NCBI GenBank assembly: GCA_024233005.1
Contig: JACKQE010000004.1
Span: 186,001 to 250,000 of the forward strand
Direction: 5' to 3'
Length of the DNA stretch: 64,000 bases
Source of the DNA: Akkermansiaceae bacterium
GTDB lineage: Bacteria > Verrucomicrobiota > Verrucomicrobiia > Verrucomicrobiales > DEV007
The translations under genes and the position numbers were made by a program. The notes beneath the pieces are model-generated. The model did not search any database and had not been told where the DNA came from. It saw nothing but the letters and a program-made list of their open reading frames with translations. Below are positions 35,354-44,164 of the stretch, one piece after another. Position 1 is the stretch's first letter. The number at the start of each line of letters is the position of its first letter.

Positions 35354-37303
35354 TTATTTCCGGCGACGACGCAAAAATGTTGGGACGTCCAAGTCCTGGC
35401 CATCTTCAATCGTGGGCTCCGCTTTGGCAAACCGCCCCTTGGAGAGAGGCTCGAGCTGAAGCAAGGCCTGCTGCTGGGCGGCAATGGGGTTGGTCGGCGG
35501 CTCATCGTGCTCGATCTCGTCATCAACAGGCTCAGGCATCGGGGGAGGACGACGCAACACAGGCAGGGGAGAAACTTCGGGGGCGGCGGACGCCCCCCCA
35601 ACAGGCGGCGTCTTGAGACGACGCAATGTCGGCGCGGAGCCGGCTGCGGCTTCACCACGCGCGGTGGCTTCTTGAATGGAAGCAGCAATCGGGGAAAGTG
35701 AGATGGTTTGCTCCCCCTCAAGTTCTGCCTCAACTCGGTCTGCTCCCGTTGGGGATGCTGATCGTTGACGGGCCAAATCCCGAATGGAGACCGGTTGCCT
35801 CATACCGGGATGGGGAGGCGCAGGAGTTCCTCCGGCTTCCGTCTCTTGAAACGGGGTGAGTGGACGTGGACGCAGCGCCGGAGGAGCGGCCTCCTCGGGA
35901 CGGCTCAGGGCCCTTGGCGCTGTGACGGGGCGAGTCAGATTGGGATTAACCGGACGTCGGACTCCAATCTGGGGAGAAAGATCCGAGGTCGTCGGCAGTT
36001 GAGGAGGCGGAGTCTCTGCAACGGGAGTTATGGGAGGCTCATTTGGCTGAATGGACTCAATTTCGGCCTGATCCAAATCAGCTATTTCATCTACCGCCTC
36101 AATTTCCGACCAGGATGGTTCCTGTTCAGGTTCGATCTCCGCCAATGCCGGCACAGTCTGAGGCGCTGAAAGGCTTGCTGGTGGGGGTTCCGGATTCCCA
36201 TGGGCCAGTGATTGAGCGGCTCCCGCCAAAGGCGAAGTGGATCTCACGTTTCCATGTTGATCCTCCAGTTTTTGCCTGGTCACCAAGGAAGGGGGCGTGA
36301 GCTTGTCATCATCCGGGTCATCCCCGCTGGCAGCCAGCGAACTGAACACGGTCACCGAAAGGGAATTCCCCATCTTCTTGTCGGTGGAAGTGCCAAACAG
36401 AATCTGGGTGTGGTCGGAAATATGGCCGGAAAGCTCATTCATGAGCATTTCAACCTCGGCCATGGTCAGGTTCTCCCCTCCGGAAACATGAACGAGAACA
36501 TTTTTGGCGCGCTTCAATGAATCGCCTTTCTCGAGCAGAGGGCTCTTCAACGCAACATCAAGGGCATCCAGCGCGCGATTTTCGCCCTTCGCCTGTCCAT
36601 GACCAAAAAGGCAACGGGAATCGCGGTTCCGCAAGGCCGCCAAGAGGTCATCCATGCCAATGCGGATCAGACCCGGCTGCAACACAATGTTCATCGTGGC
36701 GCGGATACTCTGACTGATGAGTCGGTCCGCCGCCGCGAAGGCCTGTTGGACGCCCTCTTTGGCGAGCACCAGTTCGCCCATGCGGTCGTTTTCAAAGGTG
36801 ACCACGGCATTGGCATATTTGGAAATCTTCTCCAGCGCTTCATTGGCCTGAAGCGTGCGTCGACGACCTTCAAAAGAGAAAGGCATCGTGGCGAACACCA
36901 CCAAAAAGACCCCCTCTTCACGGGCGATCCGGCAGACTTCAGGCCCGGCGCCGGACCCGGTGCCACCACCGAGGCCCACACAAACGAAAACCATGTCCTG
37001 GCCGCGGACGGCGTGCCGGATCTCATCGACGGCCTCCAACGCGGATTGCTGGCCGAGCTCGGGGTCACCTCCCGCTCCCATGCCTTTCAAAAGATTTTTT
37101 CCCAATTGGATGCGGTCTCCGGAAACTGAAGTGGAAAGGGATCGACCATCGGTATTCAACACCATGAGCTCGGCATCCTCGGAACCTTCCAGCGCAATTC
37201 GGTCCAGCACATTGGTGCCGGCACCACCGACTCCCAATACTCGCGCCGCGAATTTCTTGTCCTCTGGGAATTCGGCTTGCTGTGAAGCGCTGTATTCAAT
37301 CAT
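35354..37303 (-). CDS. ftsZ: Cell division GTPase FtsZ, divergent T7 loop and long linker
   Basis: 649 residues, much longer than the usual 380-400. The GTPase core (about 15-325) keeps GVGGAGTNVLDRI, LNTDGRSL, and the tubulin signature LGGGTGSGAGPE (111-121). The T7 synergy loop, usually N-x-D-x-x-D, reads GLIRIGMDDLLAAL (211-224): aligned with E. coli, N207 becomes Arg and D209 becomes Gly while D212 is kept. A Pro/Glu-rich linker (about 325-635) leads to a C-terminal peptide DLDVPTFLRRRRK that should bind FtsA. It is the last gene of the dcw cluster, 58 bp after ftsA. Confidence 0.95.
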   Translation of the reverse strand: MIEYSASQQAEFPEDKKFAARVLGVGGAGTNVLDRIALEGSEDAELMVLNTDGRSLSTSVSGDRIQLGKNLLKGMGAGGDPELGQQSALEAVDEIRHAVRGQDMVFVCVGLGGGTGSGAGPEVCRIAREEGVFLVVFATMPFSFEGRRRTLQANEALEKISKYANAVVTFENDRMGELVLAKEGVQQAFAAADRLISQSIRATMNIVLQPGLIRIGMDDLLAALRNRDSRCLFGHGQAKGENRALDALDVALKSPLLEKGDSLKRAKNVLVHVSGGENLTMAEVEMLMNELSGHISDHTQILFGTSTDKKMGNSLSVTVFSSLAASGDDPDDDKLTPPSLVTRQKLEDQHGNVRSTSPLAGAAQSLAHGNPEPPPASLSAPQTVPALAEIEPEQEPSWSEIEAVDEIADLDQAEIESIQPNEPPITPVAETPPPQLPTTSDLSPQIGVRRPVNPNLTRPVTAPRALSRPEEAAPPALRPRPLTPFQETEAGGTPAPPHPGMRQPVSIRDLARQRSASPTGADRVEAELEGEQTISLSPIAASIQEATARGEAAAGSAPTLRRLKTPPVGGASAAPEVSPLPVLRRPPPMPEPVDDEIEHDEPPTNPIAAQQQALLQLEPLSKGRFAKAEPTIEDGQDLDVPTFLRRRRK

Positions 37304-37361
37304 AAGAGTGATTAGTGTGCCAAATTGGAAACAATGTCAACCAGCTATCAAATTCATCAAA

Positions 37362-38582
37362 CTACTTCGCTCCCCCACCAAACATCCCTTTGAACCTGCG
37401 GGTCAGAGAGGCCAGGGCGCCGGCCTTGGGGCGGTTTTCATCCATCAATTGAGCATACCGCAGCAGCCCGATGGGAACGGAATATTGAGGATGTTCCATG
37501 GGGATGGAAGGTCCGGACATCCCCGGATCCCCCGGGCGGCGCACCGGAAGTTCAAATATTTCCTCCGCCAACGTGCCAATCCCCGGAGTCAGGCTGACAC
37601 CACCCGTGAGGAAAATACCGGCCCCAATTTTTTGGTAAGAGCCCCCCTCCATCAGGCGCTGCTTGATCAACTCAAACAGTTCGCGCAGTCGACTGGCAAT
37701 GACTTGGGCCAACAGTGACCGCTCCACCGGCGCTCCGGCAAAATGGCTGTCTGCCTCCAGGTCGATCACCTCATCATCCACACTGTCAGGATCGGCGGAG
37801 CCATGCTCGATTTTGAGTTTTTCGGACCGCACCATCGGCAATTTGAGCACGATCGACAAGTCATTGGTCAAATGGTCCCCCCCAACACCGACACATCCCG
37901 ATGCAATGATGGCACCATCCAAATACATGGCGTATTCGGTGGTGCCGGCACCGATGTCGATCAGGACGGCCCCCTGCTGGCGGGTTTCCCGATTGAGCAG
38001 AACCTGCGCGGCAGCGATGGGGCTGAAGACGATGTCCTCCACTTCGAGGCGGCATTCCCGGACGCAACGGATGCTGTTCTGGACCCGGTTTTTTTGCCCG
38101 TGGATGATGTGGTAGTCCGCTTCCAGCTTCTGGCCCAGCATTCCCACGGGATTCACGACTTTTTCCTGACCATCCACATAGTAATGCTGGAGGATGCTGT
38201 GAATGATCCCATGATCTGGAGGAAGGGTGACGTTGCGGGCCATTTCCTTGACCTCGCCCAGGTCTTCTTCGGTAATTTCCGACTGGTCATCCCCAATGCG
38301 GGCACGGCCACGGCTTTGCATGGAAGTGATGTGGGCACCTGTGATGGCGAGGTAGACGCTTTCCACTTCAACGGCGCTTTTTTCCTCGGCCTTGGCGAGA
38401 GCCTCTCTGATACAAACGCTGACCTGCTCGGCATCCGTGATTTCCCCCTTGCGGACCCCGCTGGAGGGGTGTGTCCCCTGCCCCAGAATTTTGATGGCGC
38501 CATCTCCCCGGACCTCGCCAACGGCCAGACAAACTTTGTAAGTGCCTATTTCCAGGCCGACAAATATCTTGGACTTCGCCAT
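37362..38582 (-). CDS. ftsA: Cell division protein FtsA
   Basis: 406 residues. Actin-like fold with the FtsA-specific 1C domain. Seen: VGLEIGTYKVCLAVGEV (phosphate 1), YLAITGAHITSMQSRG in domain 1C, VLIDIGAGTTEYAMY (phosphate 2), and IFLTGGVSLTPGI (adenosine motif). The C-terminus (LASLTRRFKGMFGG) is an amphipathic helix for membrane attachment, so FtsA should tether FtsZ filaments. It sits between ftsQ (37 bp upstream) and ftsZ (58 bp downstream), the usual order. Confidence 0.95.
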   Translation of the reverse strand: MAKSKIFVGLEIGTYKVCLAVGEVRGDGAIKILGQGTHPSSGVRKGEITDAEQVSVCIREALAKAEEKSAVEVESVYLAITGAHITSMQSRGRARIGDDQSEITEEDLGEVKEMARNVTLPPDHGIIHSILQHYYVDGQEKVVNPVGMLGQKLEADYHIIHGQKNRVQNSIRCVRECRLEVEDIVFSPIAAAQVLLNRETRQQGAVLIDIGAGTTEYAMYLDGAIIASGCVGVGGDHLTNDLSIVLKLPMVRSEKLKIEHGSADPDSVDDEVIDLEADSHFAGAPVERSLLAQVIASRLRELFELIKQRLMEGGSYQKIGAGIFLTGGVSLTPGIGTLAEEIFELPVRRPGDPGMSGPSIPMEHPQYSVPIGLLRYAQLMDENRPKAGALASLTRRFKGMFGGGAK

Positions 38583-38619
38583 GGATTTAAAGAAAGGGAA
38601 TACGAAAAGGAATGCCGAC

Positions 38620-39612
38620 TCAATCCCGGTTCAGGATCGACGAAAGCTTGGGGGATGCAACTGGCAGAGAATCAGGTGTTGCTAGCGGCAAAACAGGGGT
38701 GGCACGCAACGAGGGCCGGGGTTGTTCCTCGGTCTGAAAATAAGTCACCGGGATATTGCGGCTTGCAAGCAGATTTACAGTGGCCAGTTTCTTGCCTTCA
38801 TTCCGAGCCACTTCCATGATCAGCTTGAGATCTTTTAAGGCCCGATCCAGATCTTTCAATCCATAGGTCACTTCCATATTGTTGGCATAACGGCAGGACA
38901 AGGAAAAGGGCGTTTTCAGGCGCACGGATTGCGGAAGCATGTCCGCCATCGCTGGGAATGCCTCCTCGTTCTGTTTCAACAATAGGAGGGCCACTTTGAT
39001 CCCGTCCCCCGGAATTTGGATCCCATCGGCAGGAGGCGGGATTTGGAACACTTCAATGACCGGAAGCGCCCGGTGCAACTGGCTGGAACGGGAGCATTGC
39101 ATCAGCAAGCCTTCACCGGTCAACAAATACCCCCCTTCGGCGTAGGGCCGGATGCCATGGGGAGGGCAGGAAAGCCAAGCCAACGGCTGGTTTTCAAGAA
39201 TGGAAAACTTCAGAGTCCCCGGCAACTCTCTTTCAACCTTGGCTGAGCGGACCGAAGGCACCGCCTCAAGCCTGCGGCAGACAGCCTCAAGATCAATGCT
39301 CATGAGAGGACTGCCCATGGCTACTCCCGTGATTTCGGAAACTTCGGACTCGGTAATGTCACCATCGCTTTCCACCATGAACCGTTGCACCCGGAACTCA
39401 GTGTCTTCGATAAAGACCTGCCGGTAGATCCACCGCAAAGAGGCACCCAAGGAGGCCACGATGACCACAGCCAAACTGATACGCATCAACCACAGCAGAG
39501 AAGCACGGCTACGCTGGCGGTTCAGACGACGAGTCCGGACATCCAAATCAAAATCGTGTAAGGCCCGGTCGCGATCAGTCCGGGCCTTGAAGCGGTTGCC
39601 TCGACGGCGCAT
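38620..39612 (-). CDS. ftsQ: Cell division protein FtsQ
   Basis: 330 residues. A basic cytoplasmic tail of about 40 residues (many Arg) precedes one membrane helix (about 42-63, LLWLMRISLAVVIVASLGAS). A POTRA domain follows (about 73-145: EFRVQRFMVESDGDITESEVSEITGVA then LEAVPSVRSAKVERELPGTL), then a beta domain to about 285 and a Pro-rich end. This layout is that of FtsQ, which links early and late division proteins. It lies 11 bp after ddl and 37 bp before ftsA. Confidence 0.88.
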   Translation of the reverse strand: MRRRGNRFKARTDRDRALHDFDLDVRTRRLNRQRSRASLLWLMRISLAVVIVASLGASLRWIYRQVFIEDTEFRVQRFMVESDGDITESEVSEITGVAMGSPLMSIDLEAVCRRLEAVPSVRSAKVERELPGTLKFSILENQPLAWLSCPPHGIRPYAEGGYLLTGEGLLMQCSRSSQLHRALPVIEVFQIPPPADGIQIPGDGIKVALLLLKQNEEAFPAMADMLPQSVRLKTPFSLSCRYANNMEVTYGLKDLDRALKDLKLIMEVARNEGKKLATVNLLASRNIPVTYFQTEEQPRPSLRATPVLPLATPDSLPVASPKLSSILNRD

Positions 39613-39623
39613 TCCCCTACTTA

Positions 39624-40544
39624 CTAAATATTCAGGGAAAGTTCAATAATTTTTACGCAAAGGTCTGAAAAATCCAAACCGACTGCACGGGCCGCCTTGG
39701 GGAGGAGACTACTGGCCGTCATTCCGGGAATCGTGTTCACCTCCAACACCCAAGGACGCAACTCACCGTCGAGGAGGACATCGACCCGGGAATAGACTTC
39801 AACACCCAGTGCCTGATGAGCAGCCAATGCCTGGCGCTGAACCTCGGCAGCGACTTCGGTCGGCAGGTCAGCCGGACAAAAATAGTCGGTCCCCCCTTGG
39901 TTTGAAAGCCAGGGGTATTTGTTGCTCATGTCGTAGAAGCCGGAACGCGGCTGAATGTGAATGACCGGCAAGGCCAAATCACCCACGATGCCCACAGTCA
40001 GCTCCTTGCCGGAGACAAAATCCTCCACGAGGGCATCCTTGCCAAAGCGCTTCAAATCGATCAAAGCAGGCAACCATTCGGTTGCCTCACGGACAATGTG
40101 AACTCCCACGCTGGAACCTTCCCGGGGAGGTTTGATGACACAAGGAACGCGCCAGGGATCGATCCGGGAAAGTTCTCCCGAAAGATCTATCACCGCCCAT
40201 TCCGGTGACGAGACTCCCGTTTCAGCAAAGCGCTTCTTGCTGTCGATCTTGTCAAAGGCAAGCCGGCTGCTGGCCCGGCGGGCTCCGGTGTAGGGAAGAC
40301 CCCGACGATCCAGTTCTTCCTGCAGGCCGCCATCCTCCCCAAACGTGCCATGGATGGCATTGAAGGCGACATCGGTCCCCTCGGGGACCAGGAAATGCCT
40401 GTCCCGCACGTCCACAAAGGTCACACTCCCAACCCGTCCCGTGAGAGCTTCGACCACGGCGCGGGAGGACGCGAGTGACACTTCCCGTTCGGAACCGGGA
40501 CCTCCCCCCAGCACTGCGACTTGCAAAGATTCAATGGCTTTCAT
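39624..40544 (-). CDS. ddl: D-alanine--D-alanine ligase
   Basis: 306 residues, normal for DdlB. It joins two D-alanines for the peptidoglycan stem peptide. ATP-grasp marks are seen: LGGGPGSEREVSLASS, AFNAIHGTFGEDGGLQEELD, PCVIKPPREGSSVGVHIV, KELTVGIVGD, VYSRVDVLLDGELRPWVLEVNTIPGMT, the last being the metal-binding end. The start is the ATG at 40544, 15 bp after murC-murB. The gene is separate here, unlike the MurC-Ddl fusion of Chlamydiae. Confidence 0.95.
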   Translation of the reverse strand: MKAIESLQVAVLGGGPGSEREVSLASSRAVVEALTGRVGSVTFVDVRDRHFLVPEGTDVAFNAIHGTFGEDGGLQEELDRRGLPYTGARRASSRLAFDKIDSKKRFAETGVSSPEWAVIDLSGELSRIDPWRVPCVIKPPREGSSVGVHIVREATEWLPALIDLKRFGKDALVEDFVSGKELTVGIVGDLALPVIHIQPRSGFYDMSNKYPWLSNQGGTDYFCPADLPTEVAAEVQRQALAAHQALGVEVYSRVDVLLDGELRPWVLEVNTIPGMTASSLLPKAARAVGLDFSDLCVKIIELSLNI

Positions 40545-40559
40545 CAGGTAGTTTTTTAG

Positions 40560-42869
40560 TCAGATGGGCGTGCTTTGCCCAATAATTTGGACCTCGGTCT
40601 CAAGTTCCACACCGCGTTCGGTCAAGGCTTTCTGTTTGATCAGATCAATAAGGGCGAGAACCTCGGCAGCGGTAGCCCCCCCATCGTTGACGATAAAATT
40701 GCCATGCACATCGGAAACCCGGGCATGGCCGAGGCAGGTGTTCTTCAATCCCAACTGATCCACCAGCGCGCCTGCCGGACAGGGACCGGGATTTTTGAAG
40801 ATACAGCCCGCACTGGCGGCGATCGGTTGGCTGTGGCGGCGTTTCTGTTTGCTGGCCTCCATTCGCGCGGCGATCTCCCCGGCGGTTTGGGGATGTCCGA
40901 AAAACACCGCCGAAACCACGATGTTTTTTTCAAATTCCGGCACACTCCGGTAGCAGGTCGTGATTTCACCGACTGGCCGGTCAAGCACCTCCCCTTCCGG
41001 AGTGATGACCTGGACTGACTCCACCTGGCTCATCGTATCTGCCCCCATGGCGCCGGCATTCATGCGCAGAGATCCTCCGACATTCCCCGGGATGCCTTCC
41101 ATCCATTCGAAGCCGCCCAAACCCGCCGATTGGGCAGCGGCCGCAAGGGCTTTGAATTTCACACCCGCCCCGGCTTCGATGCGCGTTCCCGTCACGACGA
41201 GCTTGGAAAACTCTCCATGCACGGGTTGGACGACGAGGCCAGGAATTCCCCCATCGAGCACCAGAAGATTCGATCCCCGCCCGATGACACGCAATGGAAG
41301 CCCCTGTTCCTTGGCATAGCGGACGATCCGGGCCAATCCAGCGACCGTTTGCGGCTCCACCCAATATTGGGCAGGCCCGCCGATCCGCATCGTTGTCTGA
41401 CGATTCATGGGCTCATAAAGCCTGACCACCCCATCCCCCTCCGCCAGTCGGGAGCGGATGTTTTCCAAGACCTCCAAATCGCCCGCCAACCGCGTTCCCG
41501 CTTCGTGGATGTCCCCTGCCCCCAGCGTGATCACCCAGTCCCCGGGACGAAGACGGTTGCCCACGGCGAGATGCAGGGTGTGTTTGTCAGGGTGCCAGCT
41601 GACCACGGGCACGTTGCCAAGCTCCTTGACCGCTTGGACGATGGTGTCACCGCTGATGCCAGCGATGGGAGCCTCGCTGGCAGGATAGACATCGGTCACG
41701 ATCAATTCGTCGACCCCGTCAAAGGCGGTGCCAAATTCATCCCTCAACAACTGGGTGCGGCTGTAGCGGTGGGGTTGAAACAGGCAGATCAAACGCCCCG
41801 GACTTTGGGTCCGAGCGGTGGCGATGGTGGCCCGAATTTCAGTGGGATGGTGCCCATAATCATCGACAATGGTAACCCCACCGGCACGGGTTTTGAGTTC
41901 AAAACGGCGTTTCGCGCCGCGGAAACTCTCCAACGCAGGCGCCAAGGTATCCAGATTGACCCCGACTTCCAGAGCCAGCGAGATCACCGCCATGGCGTTG
42001 GACACATTGTGCTTTCCTGGAATGCCCAGCCGGACTCGTCCCAAATGGCTGTTCCCCTGCCAGACATCGAAGGCAGTTCCCGTTCCTTCAGGTTCCACTT
42101 CCCTGGCGGAGTAACAACAGTCGCCGGTCCAACCGTAGCTGACCGCTCCCTGATGCTGAGAGAACAAAGCCTTCGCTTCGGGGTCCTCGGCGCAGTAGAT
42201 CACTCCGGCGCGGGTTTGACGCGCGAGCCGGGAGAACACCTCGCGGATTTCCTCGATCCCCCCTCGATAATGGTCCAAATGTTCGGGTTCAATGTTGAGA
42301 ATGATGGAGTATTCCGGGTGATAAAGGACCAGAGTCCCATCACTTTCATCGCCTTCGGCCACAAAAAACCCCTCCTCGCCATCATAGAGGGCATTCGAAC
42401 CCAAAATGGGAATCTCCGCCCCGACATAATGCGAAGGCCGCAGCCCGGCCCCTCGCAATACATGGGCGGCCAAGGCTGACGTGGTTGTTTTGCCATGAGT
42501 CCCGGCCACGACGATCCCCCGGTGGGGATTGAGCATCGCCGCCAGAGCCTCAGCCCGGCGGATCAGAGCAATTCCAAGGCGGTTGGCTTCGTCGTAGGCC
42601 GCATTCCCTCCTCGGATCGCGGAGGAATAGATCACCAGATCAACTCCCTGCACAGCATCGGCACTGTGCGGACTGCTGAAGGAAAGGCCGAGCCGCTCCA
42701 GCCGTTCCGTCTCCAAAGTCGTGACCCGGTCGGAACCGGACACTTTGTGCCCCAGACCGAGCAGCAGGGATGCGAGTCCGCTCATCCCTGAACCCGCGAC
42801 CCCGATGAGATGCACCCGGAGAGCGGACCTGCTTTTGCCACACAACTTCTCTGACCAGTCAACGTTCAT
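40560..42869 (-). CDS. murC/murB: MurC-MurB fusion protein
   Basis: 769 residues from the ATG at 42869 (frame open to 42986). Residues about 1-465 are UDP-N-acetylmuramate--L-alanine ligase: HLIGVAGSGMSGLASLLLGL, VVAGTHGKTTTSALAAHVL, EGDESDGT and VDDYGHHPTEIRAT. Residues about 478-769 are UDP-N-acetylenolpyruvoylglucosamine reductase: TMRIGGPAQYWVEP, IGRGSNLLVLDGG (FAD site), GIPGNVGGSLRMNAGA, and ETEVQIIG at the end with the active glutamate. The proton-donor motif reads SAGCIFKNP, with Cys where most MurBs have Ser. Two consecutive steps of muramic acid synthesis are joined in one chain, as reported for Verrucomicrobium spinosum. It follows murG after 113 bp. Confidence 0.95.
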   Translation of the reverse strand: MNVDWSEKLCGKSRSALRVHLIGVAGSGMSGLASLLLGLGHKVSGSDRVTTLETERLERLGLSFSSPHSADAVQGVDLVIYSSAIRGGNAAYDEANRLGIALIRRAEALAAMLNPHRGIVVAGTHGKTTTSALAAHVLRGAGLRPSHYVGAEIPILGSNALYDGEEGFFVAEGDESDGTLVLYHPEYSIILNIEPEHLDHYRGGIEEIREVFSRLARQTRAGVIYCAEDPEAKALFSQHQGAVSYGWTGDCCYSAREVEPEGTGTAFDVWQGNSHLGRVRLGIPGKHNVSNAMAVISLALEVGVNLDTLAPALESFRGAKRRFELKTRAGGVTIVDDYGHHPTEIRATIATARTQSPGRLICLFQPHRYSRTQLLRDEFGTAFDGVDELIVTDVYPASEAPIAGISGDTIVQAVKELGNVPVVSWHPDKHTLHLAVGNRLRPGDWVITLGAGDIHEAGTRLAGDLEVLENIRSRLAEGDGVVRLYEPMNRQTTMRIGGPAQYWVEPQTVAGLARIVRYAKEQGLPLRVIGRGSNLLVLDGGIPGLVVQPVHGEFSKLVVTGTRIEAGAGVKFKALAAAAQSAGLGGFEWMEGIPGNVGGSLRMNAGAMGADTMSQVESVQVITPEGEVLDRPVGEITTCYRSVPEFEKNIVVSAVFFGHPQTAGEIAARMEASKQKRRHSQPIAASAGCIFKNPGPCPAGALVDQLGLKNTCLGHARVSDVHGNFIVNDGGATAAEVLALIDLIKQKALTERGVELETEVQIIGQSTPI

Positions 42870-42982
42870 GAAAAACTTTTTCCGAGCCGGGAAACTCACC
42901 GCTGAGCAGGCCACGGAGTCCGCACCTTGCCCGAATTCCTGGAGACGTCCAGCATTTCCTGACTCCCGCCTGCCTCGTTGGG

Positions 42983-44164
42983 TCACTTGCAGGAGGCCCC
43001 ATGAAATGCATCGCCCTCGAGGACTTCACATACGCGCAGGGCGGCATCGGTCTTTCCAAGTTCACGCATTTTGTCCCTCATGCCCTTCAATTTGGCGTCG
43101 TCGCCACAGAGCGCGAGGAGTCTCGCTGAAAAGGTCGATTCATCCAGTTCGCCTTGCGGCCAACACTCGGCGGCGCCCGCCTCAGAAAAAATGCGCGCAT
43201 TCAGAGTCTGGTGATCCGCGGCCGCAAAGGGGTAAGGGACGAGCACGGAGGGCAGGCCGAATGCCGCCAGCTCTGAAAGCGTCGAAGCGCCGGAACGACA
43301 CAGCACAATGTCGGCTGCGGCATAGGCGTTTTCCATTTCTGCCAGAAAAGGCCTGAGCGAATGGCCTTCGATGGCAGCGGCCCCTGGGGTCATTTTAACC
43401 ATTTCCGCAAAATCTGCGGGACCGGTGATGTGGATGATTCCGATGCCGGCAGCCTCAAGCGCCGGCCGCGCCGCGCAGACCAGTTGATTGAGACGCCGGG
43501 CGCCTTGGCTGCCCCCCATGACCGCGAGAATTCTCCGCTCTGGATCGAGACCGAAGAATCTGACCGCATCTTCGGATTTGGGGTGGATCAAGAGACGCGG
43601 ACGCAAAGGGGTGCCGGTAACGATAATTTCCCGCCCAGTCTTTTTGAAATGCGAAGCGCATTCCTGCCAACCAACCAACACTTTTCTGCAAAATCGGGCA
43701 TTCAACAGGTTGGCTTTGCCGGGAATGGCATTGGATTCGTGGACGTAGGTCCGACATCCCTGCCTCCATCCGGCAATCAGAGGAGCAGTGGAGGTGAATC
43801 CCCCCATCCCCAGGATGACGTCCGCCTTGAAATCACGAATCAGGTTGGCACAACGCCGGTATCCCTTGGCAAATCCGAGGAGGAAACCCGGCATTTTCGG
43901 CGACCAGGGCCGTGGCATTGCCATCGATGGAATCTTTTCGAACCTGAGGTGGCCATAGCCTTCGGCCGCGAGGGAGTCCACTTGCTTCTCCGATATGAAG
44001 AGCAGAGTCTCATGCCCGCGGGAACGGAGCACCTCGGCCACGGCAATGCCCGGGAACAAGTGACCTCCGGTGCCGCCGCAGGCAATCACGAAGCGCCCGG
44101 GCCGCGATGGTTGGGGAGCGCTCAAAGTCGCGTGATGGGGGCTGCCTTGTCTCTCCAGGACCAT
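42983..44164 (-). CDS. murG: Lipid II synthase MurG
   Basis: 393 residues. Adds GlcNAc to lipid I to make lipid II at the inner face of the membrane. Seen: VIACGGTGGHLFPGIAVAEVL (G loop 1), GMGGFTSTAPLIAGW, HESNAIPGKAN, VMGGSQGARRLNQLV, and the donor-binding ADIVLCRSGASTLSELAAFGLPSVLVPYP. The ATG at 44164 overlaps ftsW by 43 bp; later TTG (44125) or GTG (44089) starts are possible, since the first 24 residues are variable. It is followed by murC-murB. Confidence 0.94.
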   Translation of the reverse strand: MVLERQGSPHHATLSAPQPSRPGRFVIACGGTGGHLFPGIAVAEVLRSRGHETLLFISEKQVDSLAAEGYGHLRFEKIPSMAMPRPWSPKMPGFLLGFAKGYRRCANLIRDFKADVILGMGGFTSTAPLIAGWRQGCRTYVHESNAIPGKANLLNARFCRKVLVGWQECASHFKKTGREIIVTGTPLRPRLLIHPKSEDAVRFFGLDPERRILAVMGGSQGARRLNQLVCAARPALEAAGIGIIHITGPADFAEMVKMTPGAAAIEGHSLRPFLAEMENAYAAADIVLCRSGASTLSELAAFGLPSVLVPYPFAAADHQTLNARIFSEAGAAECWPQGELDESTFSARLLALCGDDAKLKGMRDKMRELGKTDAALRVCEVLEGDAFHGASCK

